This document shows positions 37,079-46,508 of a stretch of 64,000 nucleotides of DNA, one piece after another. Under the pieces are notes generated by a model. The model saw nothing but the letters and a program-made list of their open reading frames with translations. It was not told where the DNA came from and did not search any database. The translations under genes were made by a program, and so were the position numbers. Numbering within the stretch: the stretch's first letter is position 1; each line of letters opens with the position of its first letter. Source of the DNA: Wolbachia endosymbiont of Ctenocephalides felis wCfeT (lineage in GTDB: Bacteria > Pseudomonadota > Alphaproteobacteria > Rickettsiales > Anaplasmataceae); the NCBI RefSeq assembly GCF_012277295.1, contig NZ_CP051156.1, positions 868,001 through 932,000 of the forward strand, in the 5' to 3' direction.

Positions 37079-38168
37079 GGCTTTGTTGCATCGCTCTTTG
37101 GATAGGAGGCAATGCATAATAAATTCATGAAGCTATCTCAAATTTAGCCATGCCTATTTCAGTAAATTTGTTCAGCAAATAACACTTGAGTAGCATTTCT
37201 TTCTCACGGTTAATCTCAGATTTGTTCCTAAAACTAAACCCAAATGTTTGCTTCAGTCGCGAGAAAAAACTTTCTATATAAGATCTCTTCCCATAATTTA
37301 TCTCTTTTTTCCACTTCTTCATACCATCTTCACCATATGACTTTATGAGCTTGATTGTAGAATTTCTCTCAGCCATATAATCCAGCTTTGGATGCTCCAC
37401 TGCATTGTTTTGCAGAGGAATTTTTGTCTTTATGCCAAGCTCATTGCACAATTTGTATAACTTCTTTCGATTATATGCTCTGTCTGCATATAGTGTGCTT
37501 ATATTGTATTTAGCATTAGCCCTTGCAATAAGATCACAGGCTCCATAGTGGTCAGAATAAACTCCACTACTGTATTTTGCAGCTATGACTTTTTTGCTAC
37601 CTATCTCCAGCATTACATGCAATTTTCTTGTTTGCTTATAGCCACGGTACTTTCTATCTGTACCGTTTGCCTTACTATGGCCTGGAATATTATTGTAGAT
37701 GCTTATTCCAGTGCTATCTATGGCGATCTCAATATTTTCCATACTGTTTTTATCATGTCTTCGATCATTAATTTTTAAGTTAAGCTTTTTGAATCTTCTG
37801 GAAGCCTGGGAATAGCTGATAACTTGCAAATTTTTTCCTATTTGCTCAAGGTATCCCGCTATAAACCCCACCGTTTGTCTTAGGCCTATTCTAAACAAAT
37901 AAGTTATTATGTGAATTAGAATTACGACTTTATCACTATAAATATTGTTGCCACCGGTCATTTTGGGACTTTTTTCGTACCAATTTTCTATGGCATCGTT
38001 GACGTAATAAAAAATATTTCCTCTTTCTTGGAGAAATTTGTTATATTCGTAGCAGTTACTGACTTTCATTTTGACTGGCATATTTTTCCTTTGTCGGTTA
38101 AATGCCTGTTTATAATGAATTTCGTCAGTAACTCCCAGTTCTTTTTACTTTAGCTATGCAACAAAGCC
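37079..38168 (-). mobile_element. IS5 family (IS903-like) element, copy 2, 1090 bp
   Basis: Same ends and orientation as copy 1. Left flank CACTGGGAT belongs to an R1 unit; the right flank ACCCTATTG equals the left flank of copy 1. Together the two copies bracket 17.4 kb of chromosomal genes. Confidence 0.9.
37125..38081 (-). CDS. IS5 family transposase (copy 2)
   Basis: Complete 318-residue DDE transposase; differs from copies 1 and 3 by Ala to Thr (KMTGGNN) near residue 42. Catalytic residues are intact. Confidence 0.92.
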   Translation of the reverse strand: MPVKMKVSNCYEYNKFLQERGNIFYYVNDAIENWYEKSPKMTGGNNIYSDKVVILIHIITYLFRIGLRQTVGFIAGYLEQIGKNLQVISYSQASRRFKKLNLKINDRRHDKNSMENIEIAIDSTGISIYNNIPGHSKANGTDRKYRGYKQTRKLHVMLEIGSKKVIAAKYSSGVYSDHYGACDLIARANAKYNISTLYADRAYNRKKLYKLCNELGIKTKIPLQNNAVEHPKLDYMAERNSTIKLIKSYGEDGMKKWKKEINYGKRSYIESFFSRLKQTFGFSFRNKSEINREKEMLLKCYLLNKFTEIGMAKFEIAS

Positions 38169-38177
38169 ACCCTATTG
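38169..38177. repeat. 9-bp ACCCTATTG, outer flank of IS5 copy 2
   Basis: Partner of 18604-18612; together they form the target duplication of a single ancestral IS5 insertion. Confidence 0.85.
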
Positions 38178-38234
38178 CCATTGCAACTCTACTCAAAATG
38201 CTATACAATTCATCTGTTCAACACGCTAAAAATT

Positions 38235-39143
38235 ATGGTCCTGACAAAATTCCTTGATCCAAAATGTGATTTAACTTTCAAGAGGATTTTCGGCTCAGAG
38301 AAGAACAAAAATATTCTCATTCACTTTTTGAACGATATTTTAGGCTTTACTGCAGAAAGCAAGATACAAGAAGTTGAATTCTTGAGCACTATCATGGACC
38401 CAGAGATTGCTTCTGATAAGCAAAGTATTGTCGATATTTTATGCAAAGATTCTGCCAACAATAGATTCATCATTGAAATGCAAGTGGCTCGTGACAAAGG
38501 CTTTGAAAAACGCGCTCAATTGTACGCTGCAAGGGCATATTCAAGGCAATTGGACAGATCTGGCAATTATGTTGATTTACAAAAAGTTTACTTCATCGCC
38601 ATTGCTAATTGTAATTTATTTCCTGAAGAAGTAGATTATATATCCACACATAACATACGGGATATCAATATTAATGGAAATTATTTAAAAGATTTACAAT
38701 TTGTCTTTATTGAGCTGCCAAAATTTCCTAAAAATGAAGTTAAGCAACTAGAAAATATCGTAGAAAAGTGGTGTTTTTTCTTTAAATATGCAGAGAACAC
38801 CACAGACGAAGACCTAAAAAAGATTGCAAGAAGAGCACCAGTAATAAAGCAAGCTTATGAAGAGTTAAATAAATTCCACTGGGATGAAAAAGATTTGTTA
38901 GCCTATGAAGAGAGAATAATGGACTTACACAAGGAAGAAGCCATTATTGAATACAGAATTGACCTTGCTACTGCAAAGGGAAGAGAGGAGGGTAGAGAGA
39001 AAGGAAGAGAAGAAGGCAGAGAGGAAGGAATTAAAATTGGTGAAGAGAAGGGGATAGAGAAAGGAAGAGAAGCTGGAAAAATTGAGGTGGCAAAAAATCT
39101 ACTTAAAATGGGTGTATCATGTATCCATTCAGCCGGGCGGTAA
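38235..39143 (+). pseudogene. Rpn family PD-(D/E)XK nuclease/transposase-like protein, 3' end cut by IS66
   Basis: Start ATG 38235 gives MVLTKFLDPKCDLTFKRIFG, the standard N-terminus. The nuclease core is visible (DPEIASDKQSIVDILC, FIIEMQVARDKGFEKRAQLYAARAY). A long Gly-Arg-Glu-Glu repeat near the C-terminus (residues about 255-285) is typical of the family. Native sequence stops after KNLLKMGVS at base 39120; the last residues come from IS66 copy G. The homologue at 42.5 kb has about 25 further residues. Rpn proteins promote RecA-independent recombination in E. coli. Confidence 0.85.
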
Positions 39144-40581
39144 AATAAAGAGTAGACAAGGAATGCTAAAAAGGTAAACTAGAGTGGCTGTGAGGTAATA
39201 TGGTTGATCTTTTAGAATTTTGCGAAAGTTTAAGCAGACTATAGAAAAGTTAGAAACAAAAATAGAAGAGCTTAAAGCAGAAAATAAAGCGCTAAGGATC
39301 GAAAACGCTGAGTTAAAAGAAAGGCTTGGCTTAAGTTCAAAAAATTCATCTATACCAAGCTCCAAAGAATTATATAAGATGAGGGAAAATAAGCCAAAAA
39401 GTGACAGGAAAGTAGGAGCACAGGTTGGACATAAAGGCAGTTACCGCCCTAAAATGGAGGCAGATGAGATGGTAAAAATAGAACTGCCCAATACGTGTGA
39501 GTGCGGAGGAGAAATTGCGGTATCAAAAGATCCGTATACTCATCAAAAGGTCGATTTGCCGGAAATCAAGCCGTATGTAGTTGAATATCAACTAGAGCAT
39601 GGACGTTGCAAAAGATGTGGAAAAAGAAAAAGTAGCAAGCTACAAGAAGGAGTAACTGCGGACACATTTGGTCCAAGAGTTAAGTCAGTAATTACAGCAT
39701 TAAGTGGATTTTACAAGAATTCGAAAAAAGAAGTGGCAAATATTATAAAGGACATTTTCAACCTGGATATCAGCGTCGGTAGTGTATCAAATAGCGAGGC
39801 TAGAGTGGCAGAAAAATGCCAAGAAGCATATGAGCAAATTGAGGAAGAGGTAAGCAAGAGCAAAATTTTACATATCGATGAAACTAGCCATTACAACAAA
39901 GGTAAACAGGGCTGGTGCTGGATGTTTGCGAGCAAAATAGGAAGTGTGATCAAATTGACAGAGTCAAGAGGGATGAAAGTCCTGGAAAATAGTAAATTTG
40001 GAAAGAATAACAACCTAGTAGTGACCGACAGATATGCAGCTTACAACTACTTTTCCAGCAAGAAAAGGCAGGTCTGTTGGGCACATTTAGCAAGAGATTT
40101 TGAAAGGTTGTCTCATAGTTGGAATAGCGAAGTGAAAGTTTTGGGGTATTATTTAAGGAATGTTGCTACTGAATTATTTGCATTGAAAAAAGCTCTGTTA
40201 AAGGATGAAATAGACACATTAAGGTTCATAAGAAGAGCAAGAAAATTACGCAAGCGAACGAGATATTACTTAAAGAATATATCAAATTTACCCGAGGCAA
40301 TTGGAGCGTCTCGAGTAGCAAAAAATATCATGAAATCGGATCTGATGATGTGGAAATTTTTGGACGATCCAGAAAATATTCCACTGACAAACAACTATGC
40401 TGAGCGACAGATTCGGCATTACGTTGTTTACCGAAAAGTTTCATATTTTACACAATCGAAACGGGGAAATATGTTTCTTGAGAGGATAATTTCATTGTAC
40501 TTGACTTGGAGGCAAAAGAAGTTAAATCCTTTTCAAAACCTACTGGCTATTGCTTCTTAAGCCATACACCTGAATGGATAC
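39121..40581 (+). mobile_element. IS66-type element copy G
   Basis: 1461 bp. Left flank GTGTATCAT is inside the Rpn gene; right flank CCTTTTTCA does not match and the missing end of the Rpn gene is not found beyond it. A deletion or inter-copy recombination must have followed insertion. Confidence 0.92.
39220..40560 (+). CDS. IS66 family transposase (copy G)
   Basis: Complete 446-residue frame with all three catalytic residues. Thr in SVITALS as in copies B and I, Ser in GLSSKNS as in A, C and F, so variants are reshuffled among copies. Confidence 0.92.
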   Translation: MRKFKQTIEKLETKIEELKAENKALRIENAELKERLGLSSKNSSIPSSKELYKMRENKPKSDRKVGAQVGHKGSYRPKMEADEMVKIELPNTCECGGEIAVSKDPYTHQKVDLPEIKPYVVEYQLEHGRCKRCGKRKSSKLQEGVTADTFGPRVKSVITALSGFYKNSKKEVANIIKDIFNLDISVGSVSNSEARVAEKCQEAYEQIEEEVSKSKILHIDETSHYNKGKQGWCWMFASKIGSVIKLTESRGMKVLENSKFGKNNNLVVTDRYAAYNYFSSKKRQVCWAHLARDFERLSHSWNSEVKVLGYYLRNVATELFALKKALLKDEIDTLRFIRRARKLRKRTRYYLKNISNLPEAIGASRVAKNIMKSDLMMWKFLDDPENIPLTNNYAERQIRHYVVYRKVSYFTQSKRGNMFLERIISLYLTWRQKKLNPFQNLLAIAS

Positions 40582-40617
40582 CCTTTTTCAGGAATTTAGT
40601 TTAGAAGAAGTCTAATC

Positions 40618-41181
40618 CTAGTTTTGTTCTTCTGCTATCATCTTCACTGCCTCTCTATAGCACTTATGTTCCTCAACTAAAATACGTTCTGATAGGCTAT
40701 TAACATCGTCATTTGGCAGAATTGGCACAGCAGTTTGAGTGATTATTGCTCCAGCGTCAACTTCAGGAGTAACATAATGTACAGTGCAGCCTGTAATTTT
40801 TACTCCTGCTTTTAAGGCTTGCTCTTGTGCATTTAGGCCTTTAAAAGATGGAAGCAAAGATGGATGAACATTTATTACTTTATTATCCCACTTACTTAAG
40901 AAGTCAGCTTTGAGAATTCTCATAAACCCTGCAAGGCAAACCAAATCAACTTTGTGTTGAATTAGTATTTCATGAATCCTATCAGCATCAAGCGGCTTAT
41001 CATTCACGACAAATGATGGAATCTTCACTTGTTCTGCTGCTTTAAGGCCTGCAGCGTTGCTATTATTTGTGATAACACAGGCAACTTCTGCAGGAAAACC
41101 TTGTTCATTACATGATTTTATTAAAGCCTGCATGTTTGATCCTCTGCCTGAAATCAATATTCCGAGTTTTATTTTCTTCAT
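40618..41181 (-). CDS. purN: PurN, phosphoribosylglycinamide formyltransferase
   Basis: Transfers formyl from 10-formyl-THF to GAR, third step of purine synthesis. 187 residues. GRGSNMQALI binds substrate; the catalytic Asn-His-Asp set is seen in NVHPSLLPSFKG and the later HYVTPEVDAG. Start ATG 41181. It is 40 bp downstream of tyrS on the same strand. With glyA providing one-carbon units this fits the purine pathway retained by Wolbachia. Confidence 0.95.
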   Translation of the reverse strand: MKKIKLGILISGRGSNMQALIKSCNEQGFPAEVACVITNNSNAAGLKAAEQVKIPSFVVNDKPLDADRIHEILIQHKVDLVCLAGFMRILKADFLSKWDNKVINVHPSLLPSFKGLNAQEQALKAGVKITGCTVHYVTPEVDAGAIITQTAVPILPNDDVNSLSERILVEEHKCYREAVKMIAEEQN

Positions 41182-41221
41182 TAGGTTTCTTGCATCACTT
41201 CCAACACGTACTGTAATCTAG

Positions 41222-42481
41222 CTACATTGAAACTACAACTTTAATATGGCGTTTCTTGCCTGCAGATAATTTTACAAATGGTTGGTCTTTAAAGCTTTCA
41301 GAGTTTATCATGTAGTTAATATCATTTATAGTATTATCATTAATCTTGCATCCATTACCCTGTATTAAACGTTTTGCAGCACCTTTAGAAAGCTCGAAGC
41401 CGGTTTCGTGCAGCAAGTCTACCAGTGATATACCATCGGCAACTTTTTCTTTTGTTATTATGTAATCAGGAAGAAGTGAGCTATCTTCATTTTCAAAAGC
41501 TGAAATTGAGGCAGAACACGCTTTTTCTGCTTCTTCATCACCGTGGCATATTTTTGTTACCTCAGTTGCCAGAACTTTTTTTGCTTCATTTATTTCCTGA
41601 TCTTTTAAAGATTCTAGCTTTTTAACCTCATCAATTGACAAATCAGTAAATAATCTAAGGAAACGTCCAACATCCTGATCATCAACATTACGGAAATATT
41701 GCCAATAATCATAAGGCTTTAGCATATCGCCATCGAGCCATACTGCCCCACTTTCTGTTTTACCCATTTTATTTCCTTGAGCATTCAACAAGAGAGGCGT
41801 AGTCAGACCAAATAGCTCAGATAAATTCAATTTTTTGCCAAGTTCAATTCCGTTGACTATATTTCCCCATTGGTCTGATCCTCCAATCTGTAAGCGGCAG
41901 CCATATTTTTTATTTAGCTCAGCAAAATCATAAGCCTGCAGCAACATATAATTAAATTCTAAAAAGCTTAAGTTCTGCTCCCTATCAAGTCTGGTTTTTA
42001 CACTATCAAAACTTAACATGCGATTCACAGAAAAATATGCCCCTATATCGCGTAAAAAGTCTATGTATTTTATACTATCCAACCAATCTGCATTATTTAC
42101 TATAACTGCATCAGTTTTTCCACTACCAAAGGAGATCATTTTCTCCAGTGTTTTTCTTATACCAAGTATATTTTGGCCGATATTTTCAATTGATAAAACA
42201 CTTCTTGCTTTATCTTTACCTGATGGATCACCTATTTTCGTTGTGCCGCCTCCAAGTAAAACTATTGGCTTATAGCCAAATTTTTGCAGGTGACGGAGCA
42301 TCATAATTTGAATCAGACTGCCAATATGAAGACTTGGTGCTGTGCAATCAAAGCCAATATACGCGACGATATAGCTGTCCTGTGATAACAATTGGTCTAG
42401 TCCTTCAACGTTTGTACATTGATATAGGTAACCCCTTTCTTGAATAAAGTTTAAAAATTCAGATTTGTGTTTCGTATTCAT
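41222..42481 (-). CDS. tyrS: TyrS, tyrosyl-tRNA synthetase
   Basis: Class I synthetase of 419 residues. HIGH-type motif CTAPSLHIGSL near residue 55, KMSKS-type motif GNKMGKTESG near residue 240, tyrosine-binding YMLLQAYDF and QIGGSDQWGN, and a C-terminal S4-like RNA-binding domain (SKGAAKRLIQGNGCKIN). Start ATG 42481 overlaps by 23 bp the 3' end of the upstream Rpn gene. Confidence 0.96.
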   Translation of the reverse strand: MNTKHKSEFLNFIQERGYLYQCTNVEGLDQLLSQDSYIVAYIGFDCTAPSLHIGSLIQIMMLRHLQKFGYKPIVLLGGGTTKIGDPSGKDKARSVLSIENIGQNILGIRKTLEKMISFGSGKTDAVIVNNADWLDSIKYIDFLRDIGAYFSVNRMLSFDSVKTRLDREQNLSFLEFNYMLLQAYDFAELNKKYGCRLQIGGSDQWGNIVNGIELGKKLNLSELFGLTTPLLLNAQGNKMGKTESGAVWLDGDMLKPYDYWQYFRNVDDQDVGRFLRLFTDLSIDEVKKLESLKDQEINEAKKVLATEVTKICHGDEEAEKACSASISAFENEDSSLLPDYIITKEKVADGISLVDLLHETGFELSKGAAKRLIQGNGCKINDNTINDINYMINSESFKDQPFVKLSAGKKRHIKVVVSM

Positions 42482-45400
42482 CTTGAAGTTGCTTTAGCTC
42501 ATCAATTGTAAGGCCAGTAGTTTCAGCGATAATATCAATGGAAATACCTACTTTAAGTAGATTCTTTGCCACTTCAATTTTCTCTGCTTTTCTACCTTCC
42601 TCTCTACCTTCTTCTTTACCTTCTTCTCTACCACGTTCTTCGCCGATTTGGATGCCTTTCTCTATACCTTCTTTTTTACCTTTTTCAGTAGCATCGTCAA
42701 GTCTTTGTGCCCAGATATTAGCCTCTTTATATACATCCATGTCCTTTTCTTCGTATGCTACTAAATCTTTTTCATTCCAGCCAGATTTGTCCAATTCATC
42801 ATACGCTAGTTTTATCACTGGTTCCTGTTCTGCTATTTTTTTTAGATCTTCATTTGTAGTTTCCTCTGCATACCTAAAAAAGAAGCACCAACGCTCCACT
42901 GTCGTTTCTAATTCATCCACTCTACTTTTAGTAAACTTTGGTAACTCAATAAATACAAATTGAAAATCTTTTAAGTAATGCCCATTAGTTTTTATATCAC
43001 GTATATTGTGAGTGGATAGATAAGACACCTCTTCATTAAATAAGTTACAGTTAGAAATGGCAATAAAGTACACTTTTTGTAAATCAGCGTAATTGCCAGA
43101 TTGCCTTGAATATGCTTTTGCTGCGTACAATTGAGCACGCTTTTCAAAGCCTTTATCCCTTGCAACTTGCATTTCAACCACAAATTTCCTACCAGTTGAA
43201 TCTTTGCAAAGAATATCAACTATACTTTGTTTATCAGAAGCAATTTCAGGATTCATGATAGTATTTAAGAATTCAACTGCTTGTACTGCATTTTCCCCGG
43301 TAAACTCCAGGATATCATTCAGAAAATGTATAAGTATATTACTGTTCTTTTCAGTACCAAAGATTAGCTTGAACGAGTAAGGATTCAATGGACTAAGATA
43401 CCTGCCCATTGAACCCTCCTCTAGGAACCGTACGTGAAAGTTTTCCCTCATACGGCTCGAGCCACCTTAAGTCCTTTTGATGAGAACCGGCTACAATTTT
43501 CTTCGAACTTTTGGACATATCAAATCCCTTCTTAGAGCTAACGTTAATCATATTACACCATTTCTGCAAAGAGAAAAGTTTTTTTGATTGACGTTCTTTA
43601 AAGTAAGCATACCACTCTTTATCATAGGGGTTAGCTACTGCTCTAACTTTCTTATGGCGTCGAATTGATACACTTGTCGCCTGGAAAAGTTCTTTCCATT
43701 TGTTTGTATCTTTATCCTTAGTCAAAGCCGCAAAACACCATTTTCTGGTTTCTATGACTTTGAAGTACTTCCTTTTGATCCAGCGTTTACCTTTGTTAGG
43801 ATGTCTGCGCTTTGACCATTGCCATAAGGCTTTAAAAATCTCATGGTCAACTTTCTCGTAAGCTTTTCTTGCACATATCCCACGATGATAATAGGCCCAA
43901 CCTCGAATATGAGGTGAGAGGACTTCAATTACCTTTTCTTGGGTTTGTGCACCACTCTTACGAACCAAGCACCGAACGCTTTTCAGTAGCCTGCTTATGC
44001 TTTTTACTGAAGGTTTGATGATTAATTTCGTTCTGTACTTACGCGCTGTCTGACCTAGAAAATCAAACCCATGTTTTATATGTGTGATCTTAGTTTTTCC
44101 TGCTGATAAGGTTAACCCCCTATAACCTAAGAAAACCTCTACTAGCCGTTTGACTTTAGTTTCAAGAATTTCTTTCGATTTTCCAGTTACTATAAAATCA
44201 TCGGCATAGCGGATCAGGTGCACACCACTTGCCTTGCGTTTCTTTGTCCCTTTCTTACCAAAGTGTTTAATGAAAACATCTTCAAGACCGTCTAGGGTTA
44301 GATTAGCAAGTACAGGAGATATAATTCCACCTTGTGGAGTTCCTGCTATTGTGGAATGGAACATTTGTTTCTCTATAAACCCAGATTTTAACCACTTCTT
44401 GAGAATACCTTTTTCTATTGGAATTGTACTTTCTAGCCAGTGATGGTCTATTTCATCGAAACATTTCTTAATATCTGCCTCTAAAATCCATTGTGGAGCG
44501 TCATGTCTAGCCAAAGTTAGAAAAACCTGGCTTACCGCATCGGCCGCTGAGCGATGTTTTCTAAACCCATATGAGTGTATATCTCCTATTGTTTCTGCAA
44601 CAGGGTCAAGTCCCATTAGGTATAAGGCTTGCATAGCTCTGTCTTTTATCGTTGGGATACTAAGGGGTCGTTTGCCGCCTGTGGGCTTAGGGATATTAAT
44701 CCGTTTCAAAGGTTGAGGACTATATCCATGTTGCCTTAGGTTTTTAATTCCCTGAGATTTAGCTGAAGGTGTTTGCCACAACTGACGATCGACACCAGAT
44801 GTGTATTTTCCTTTATTCGAAGTCACGCGTTTAACTGCTAATGCTTTAGCACTAAAACTACGTGTGAGGAGACGTTGTAAAGCTTTCACTTTATTCCATC
44901 TACCATCTTTTGTTGCCTGAACAATACGAGATTGTAGCCTTTTTGTATTTTTCTTGCACCGAGACCAGTTAATCTGGTTCCAGTGCTCGGCAGTACCGAA
45001 AGGTGCACTTACAATTTTACCTGTAACCATCTGCTTTCCTCTCTTTAAAGGTTTTACAAACAATCTTGTCCAAGATGACCATTGTGGACGTCAGTTCCCT
45101 TTCGAGCCAGGTAACGTTTAAACCTGTATCACATCCATTACAGATGAGCATTCACTTTTTCCACACTCCCAATCCCACATACCCATCAGTCTTTCTCGCG
45201 ATCAACCTTACTAAGTATCAAGATACCCAGAGATATATGGGGTTTCCGTGTTCCACTTATTAAACAACGTACGGGTTAGGATCGATCTACTACACCGGTA
45301 GCTTTCGTGTTTGCGTATCAGATACGTTCAGTCTGACAACCAGCTACATACCTTTTGGTTCAAGCCTGTCAGTGTCTTTGGCTTGTTCGACTTAACGATG

Positions 45401-45689
45401 CTTATAATCGTTCACTTACATTATCCATACCATACAACCCTAGCACCCGTGCCATATTGACACTCACAGCATTGTCCTCTCTTCGCAGATCAAACTTCTC
45501 CTTTTCAGGCGGGCACGTTGTCCTAGACGCTTTGCACAAGACATTACTGTACTTGTACAGCCTAGTAGGGTACGAGTAGCAAAACACTCGGTTTAGTCAG
45601 GGTGACCTGCTAAACAATTTAATAAGCGACTTTTCACGTCGCACGAATGTAAGGTCGTTTTTTGGATCTAAGAATTTAGAAAATGGCAT
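42459..45689 (-). CDS. Rpn family PD-(D/E)XK protein split by a group II intron
   Basis: The 5' exon is 45645-45689 (ATG at 45689; MPFSKFLDPKNDLTF). The 3' exon starts at about 43370 with KLIFGTEKN and ends at TGA/TAA 42459. Joining 45645 to 43370 gives DLTFKLIFG, matching DLTFKRIFG of the other Rpn gene, and an uninterrupted protein of about 318 residues including FVVEMQVARDKGFEKRAQ and a Gly-Arg-Glu-Glu repeat. A splice site 6 nt upstream (after TTAC at 43377) also keeps frame and adds Ser-Phe. Unlike the copy at 38 kb its C-terminus is intact (TTGLTIDELKQLQDEYETQI). Confidence 0.8.
43393..45030 (-). CDS. ltrA: Group II intron reverse transcriptase/maturase
   Basis: RT domain with the catalytic RYADDFIV motif near residue 275, preceding blocks ADIKKCFDEIDH and GTPQGGIISPVLANL, then maturase domain X (IRGWAYYHRG). 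Start ATG 45030 (MVTGKIVSAPF) follows GAGAGG; the frame is open further up to TTG 45063. After NPYDKEWYAYFKERQ, where many relatives begin an HNH endonuclease domain with paired cysteines, no such motif is seen. Instead the frame runs on through ribozyme domain V (EPYEGKLSRTVP) to a stop at 43393. Confidence 0.9.
   Translation of the reverse strand: MVTGKIVSAPFGTAEHWNQINWSRCKKNTKRLQSRIVQATKDGRWNKVKALQRLLTRSFSAKALAVKRVTSNKGKYTSGVDRQLWQTPSAKSQGIKNLRQHGYSPQPLKRINIPKPTGGKRPLSIPTIKDRAMQALYLMGLDPVAETIGDIHSYGFRKHRSAADAVSQVFLTLARHDAPQWILEADIKKCFDEIDHHWLESTIPIEKGILKKWLKSGFIEKQMFHSTIAGTPQGGIISPVLANLTLDGLEDVFIKHFGKKGTKKRKASGVHLIRYADDFIVTGKSKEILETKVKRLVEVFLGYRGLTLSAGKTKITHIKHGFDFLGQTARKYRTKLIIKPSVKSISRLLKSVRCLVRKSGAQTQEKVIEVLSPHIRGWAYYHRGICARKAYEKVDHEIFKALWQWSKRRHPNKGKRWIKRKYFKVIETRKWCFAALTKDKDTNKWKELFQATSVSIRRHKKVRAVANPYDKEWYAYFKERQSKKLFSLQKWCNMINVSSKKGFDMSKSSKKIVAGSHQKDLRWLEPYEGKLSRTVPRGGFNGQVS
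43425..43458 (-). ncRNA. Group II intron domain V
   Basis: 34-nt hairpin beginning GAGCCGTATGAGGG and ending CACGTACGGTTC, close to the bacterial consensus. It carries the catalytic core of the ribozyme. The AGC triad of the consensus is present in GAGCCG. Confidence 0.85.
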
Positions 45690-45783
45690 ATTAAGAAACT
45701 TCAAGACTATTAGCAACTATACACCATTGATGTGGGATGTTCAAAATGTTTTCTTTAAGTTTGTTATTCCTGTAAAGGTCAAG

Positions 45784-46508
45784 TTATTTGTTTAGTTGAA
45801 GTTCTGAGTCAAAGTGCGGAATACTTTTTACATAATCAATTAAAGTTGGAGTATAATAACCCGCTATAGCTCCACTTGCTACGAAAGCAATGGCACATAA
45901 AATAGTAATGATAATACCCACAGGAGTGAAACCATAAACTTCTATAGAATATAATATTAAAGGATATGCTAAGAATGCTCCCCCATACATGCCAATTTTT
46001 ACACGTTTTTCAGCGCGGCTTTCTTCAGCTGATTTCCTTATTGAATCCATGGCTTTCTTATGAACTTTTGCGTCAAATTGAGCTTGAAATTGGTTCCTCA
46101 AATCACGCCATACACTGTCCTTTTCTTTTTCCCGATACTCTGCCATAGCTTTTGCAATGTCAGCTTCAAGTTGTATTGCCAAATTATACCGTGTAATGTT
46201 CTTATTTTTCTTCAGAGTTTCCTCTATATCTTTTACATCTTCACCTTTAATTTGGTTCCATCTTAAATCAAGTGATATAGTATTACTTCTCTCCACAGCC
46301 TTTTCTACTAGAGCTTTTGCACCTTTACCTCTAATTAGGAAGTTATGGCTTAAATCAAGTAATATAATATTACTTTCCTTCAGATATTCTGCTAGAGCTT
46401 CTAAACCTTCATCTCCAATGTTGTTGCGGCTTAAATTAAGTGATGTAATGTTCTTAGTAAGATTCTTATTTTTCTTCAGAAAATTTATTAGAATTTTTAC
46501 GCCTTCAT
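45784..46508 (-). pseudogene. Leucine-rich-repeat membrane protein, 5' end lost to IS66
   Basis: About 240 native residues: four RNI-type LRRs (ITSLNLSRNNIGDEGLEAL, IILLDLSHNFLIRGKGAKAL, TISLDLRWNQIKGEDV), a charged helical linker, and two TM segments near the C-terminus (FLAYPLILYSIEV... and IIITILCAIAFVASGAIAGYY). The frame enters from the right end of IS66 copy H, so the native start and N-terminal LRRs are missing. LRR domains are eukaryote-like interaction modules; the original protein may have been an effector. Confidence 0.75.

Larger units (their letters stand above)
43371..45644 (-). mobile_element. Group II intron, ~2.27 kb
   Basis: The 5' end GTGCGACGTGAAAAGTCGC at 45644 downward fits the GUGYG consensus. 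Domain V is at 43425-43458, and a good domain VI stem (GGGTTCAATGG with CCATTGAATCC) follows. About 580 bp between the 5' end and the maturase start should hold ribozyme domains I-III. The exact 3' end is 43371 or 43377. The intron-encoded protein lies in domain IV. Confidence 0.88.

Noticed and set aside
45066-45579. Forward frames in the intron 5' part
   Set aside because: They lie in ribozyme domains I-III, in the opposite strand to the intron; no protein family resemblance.
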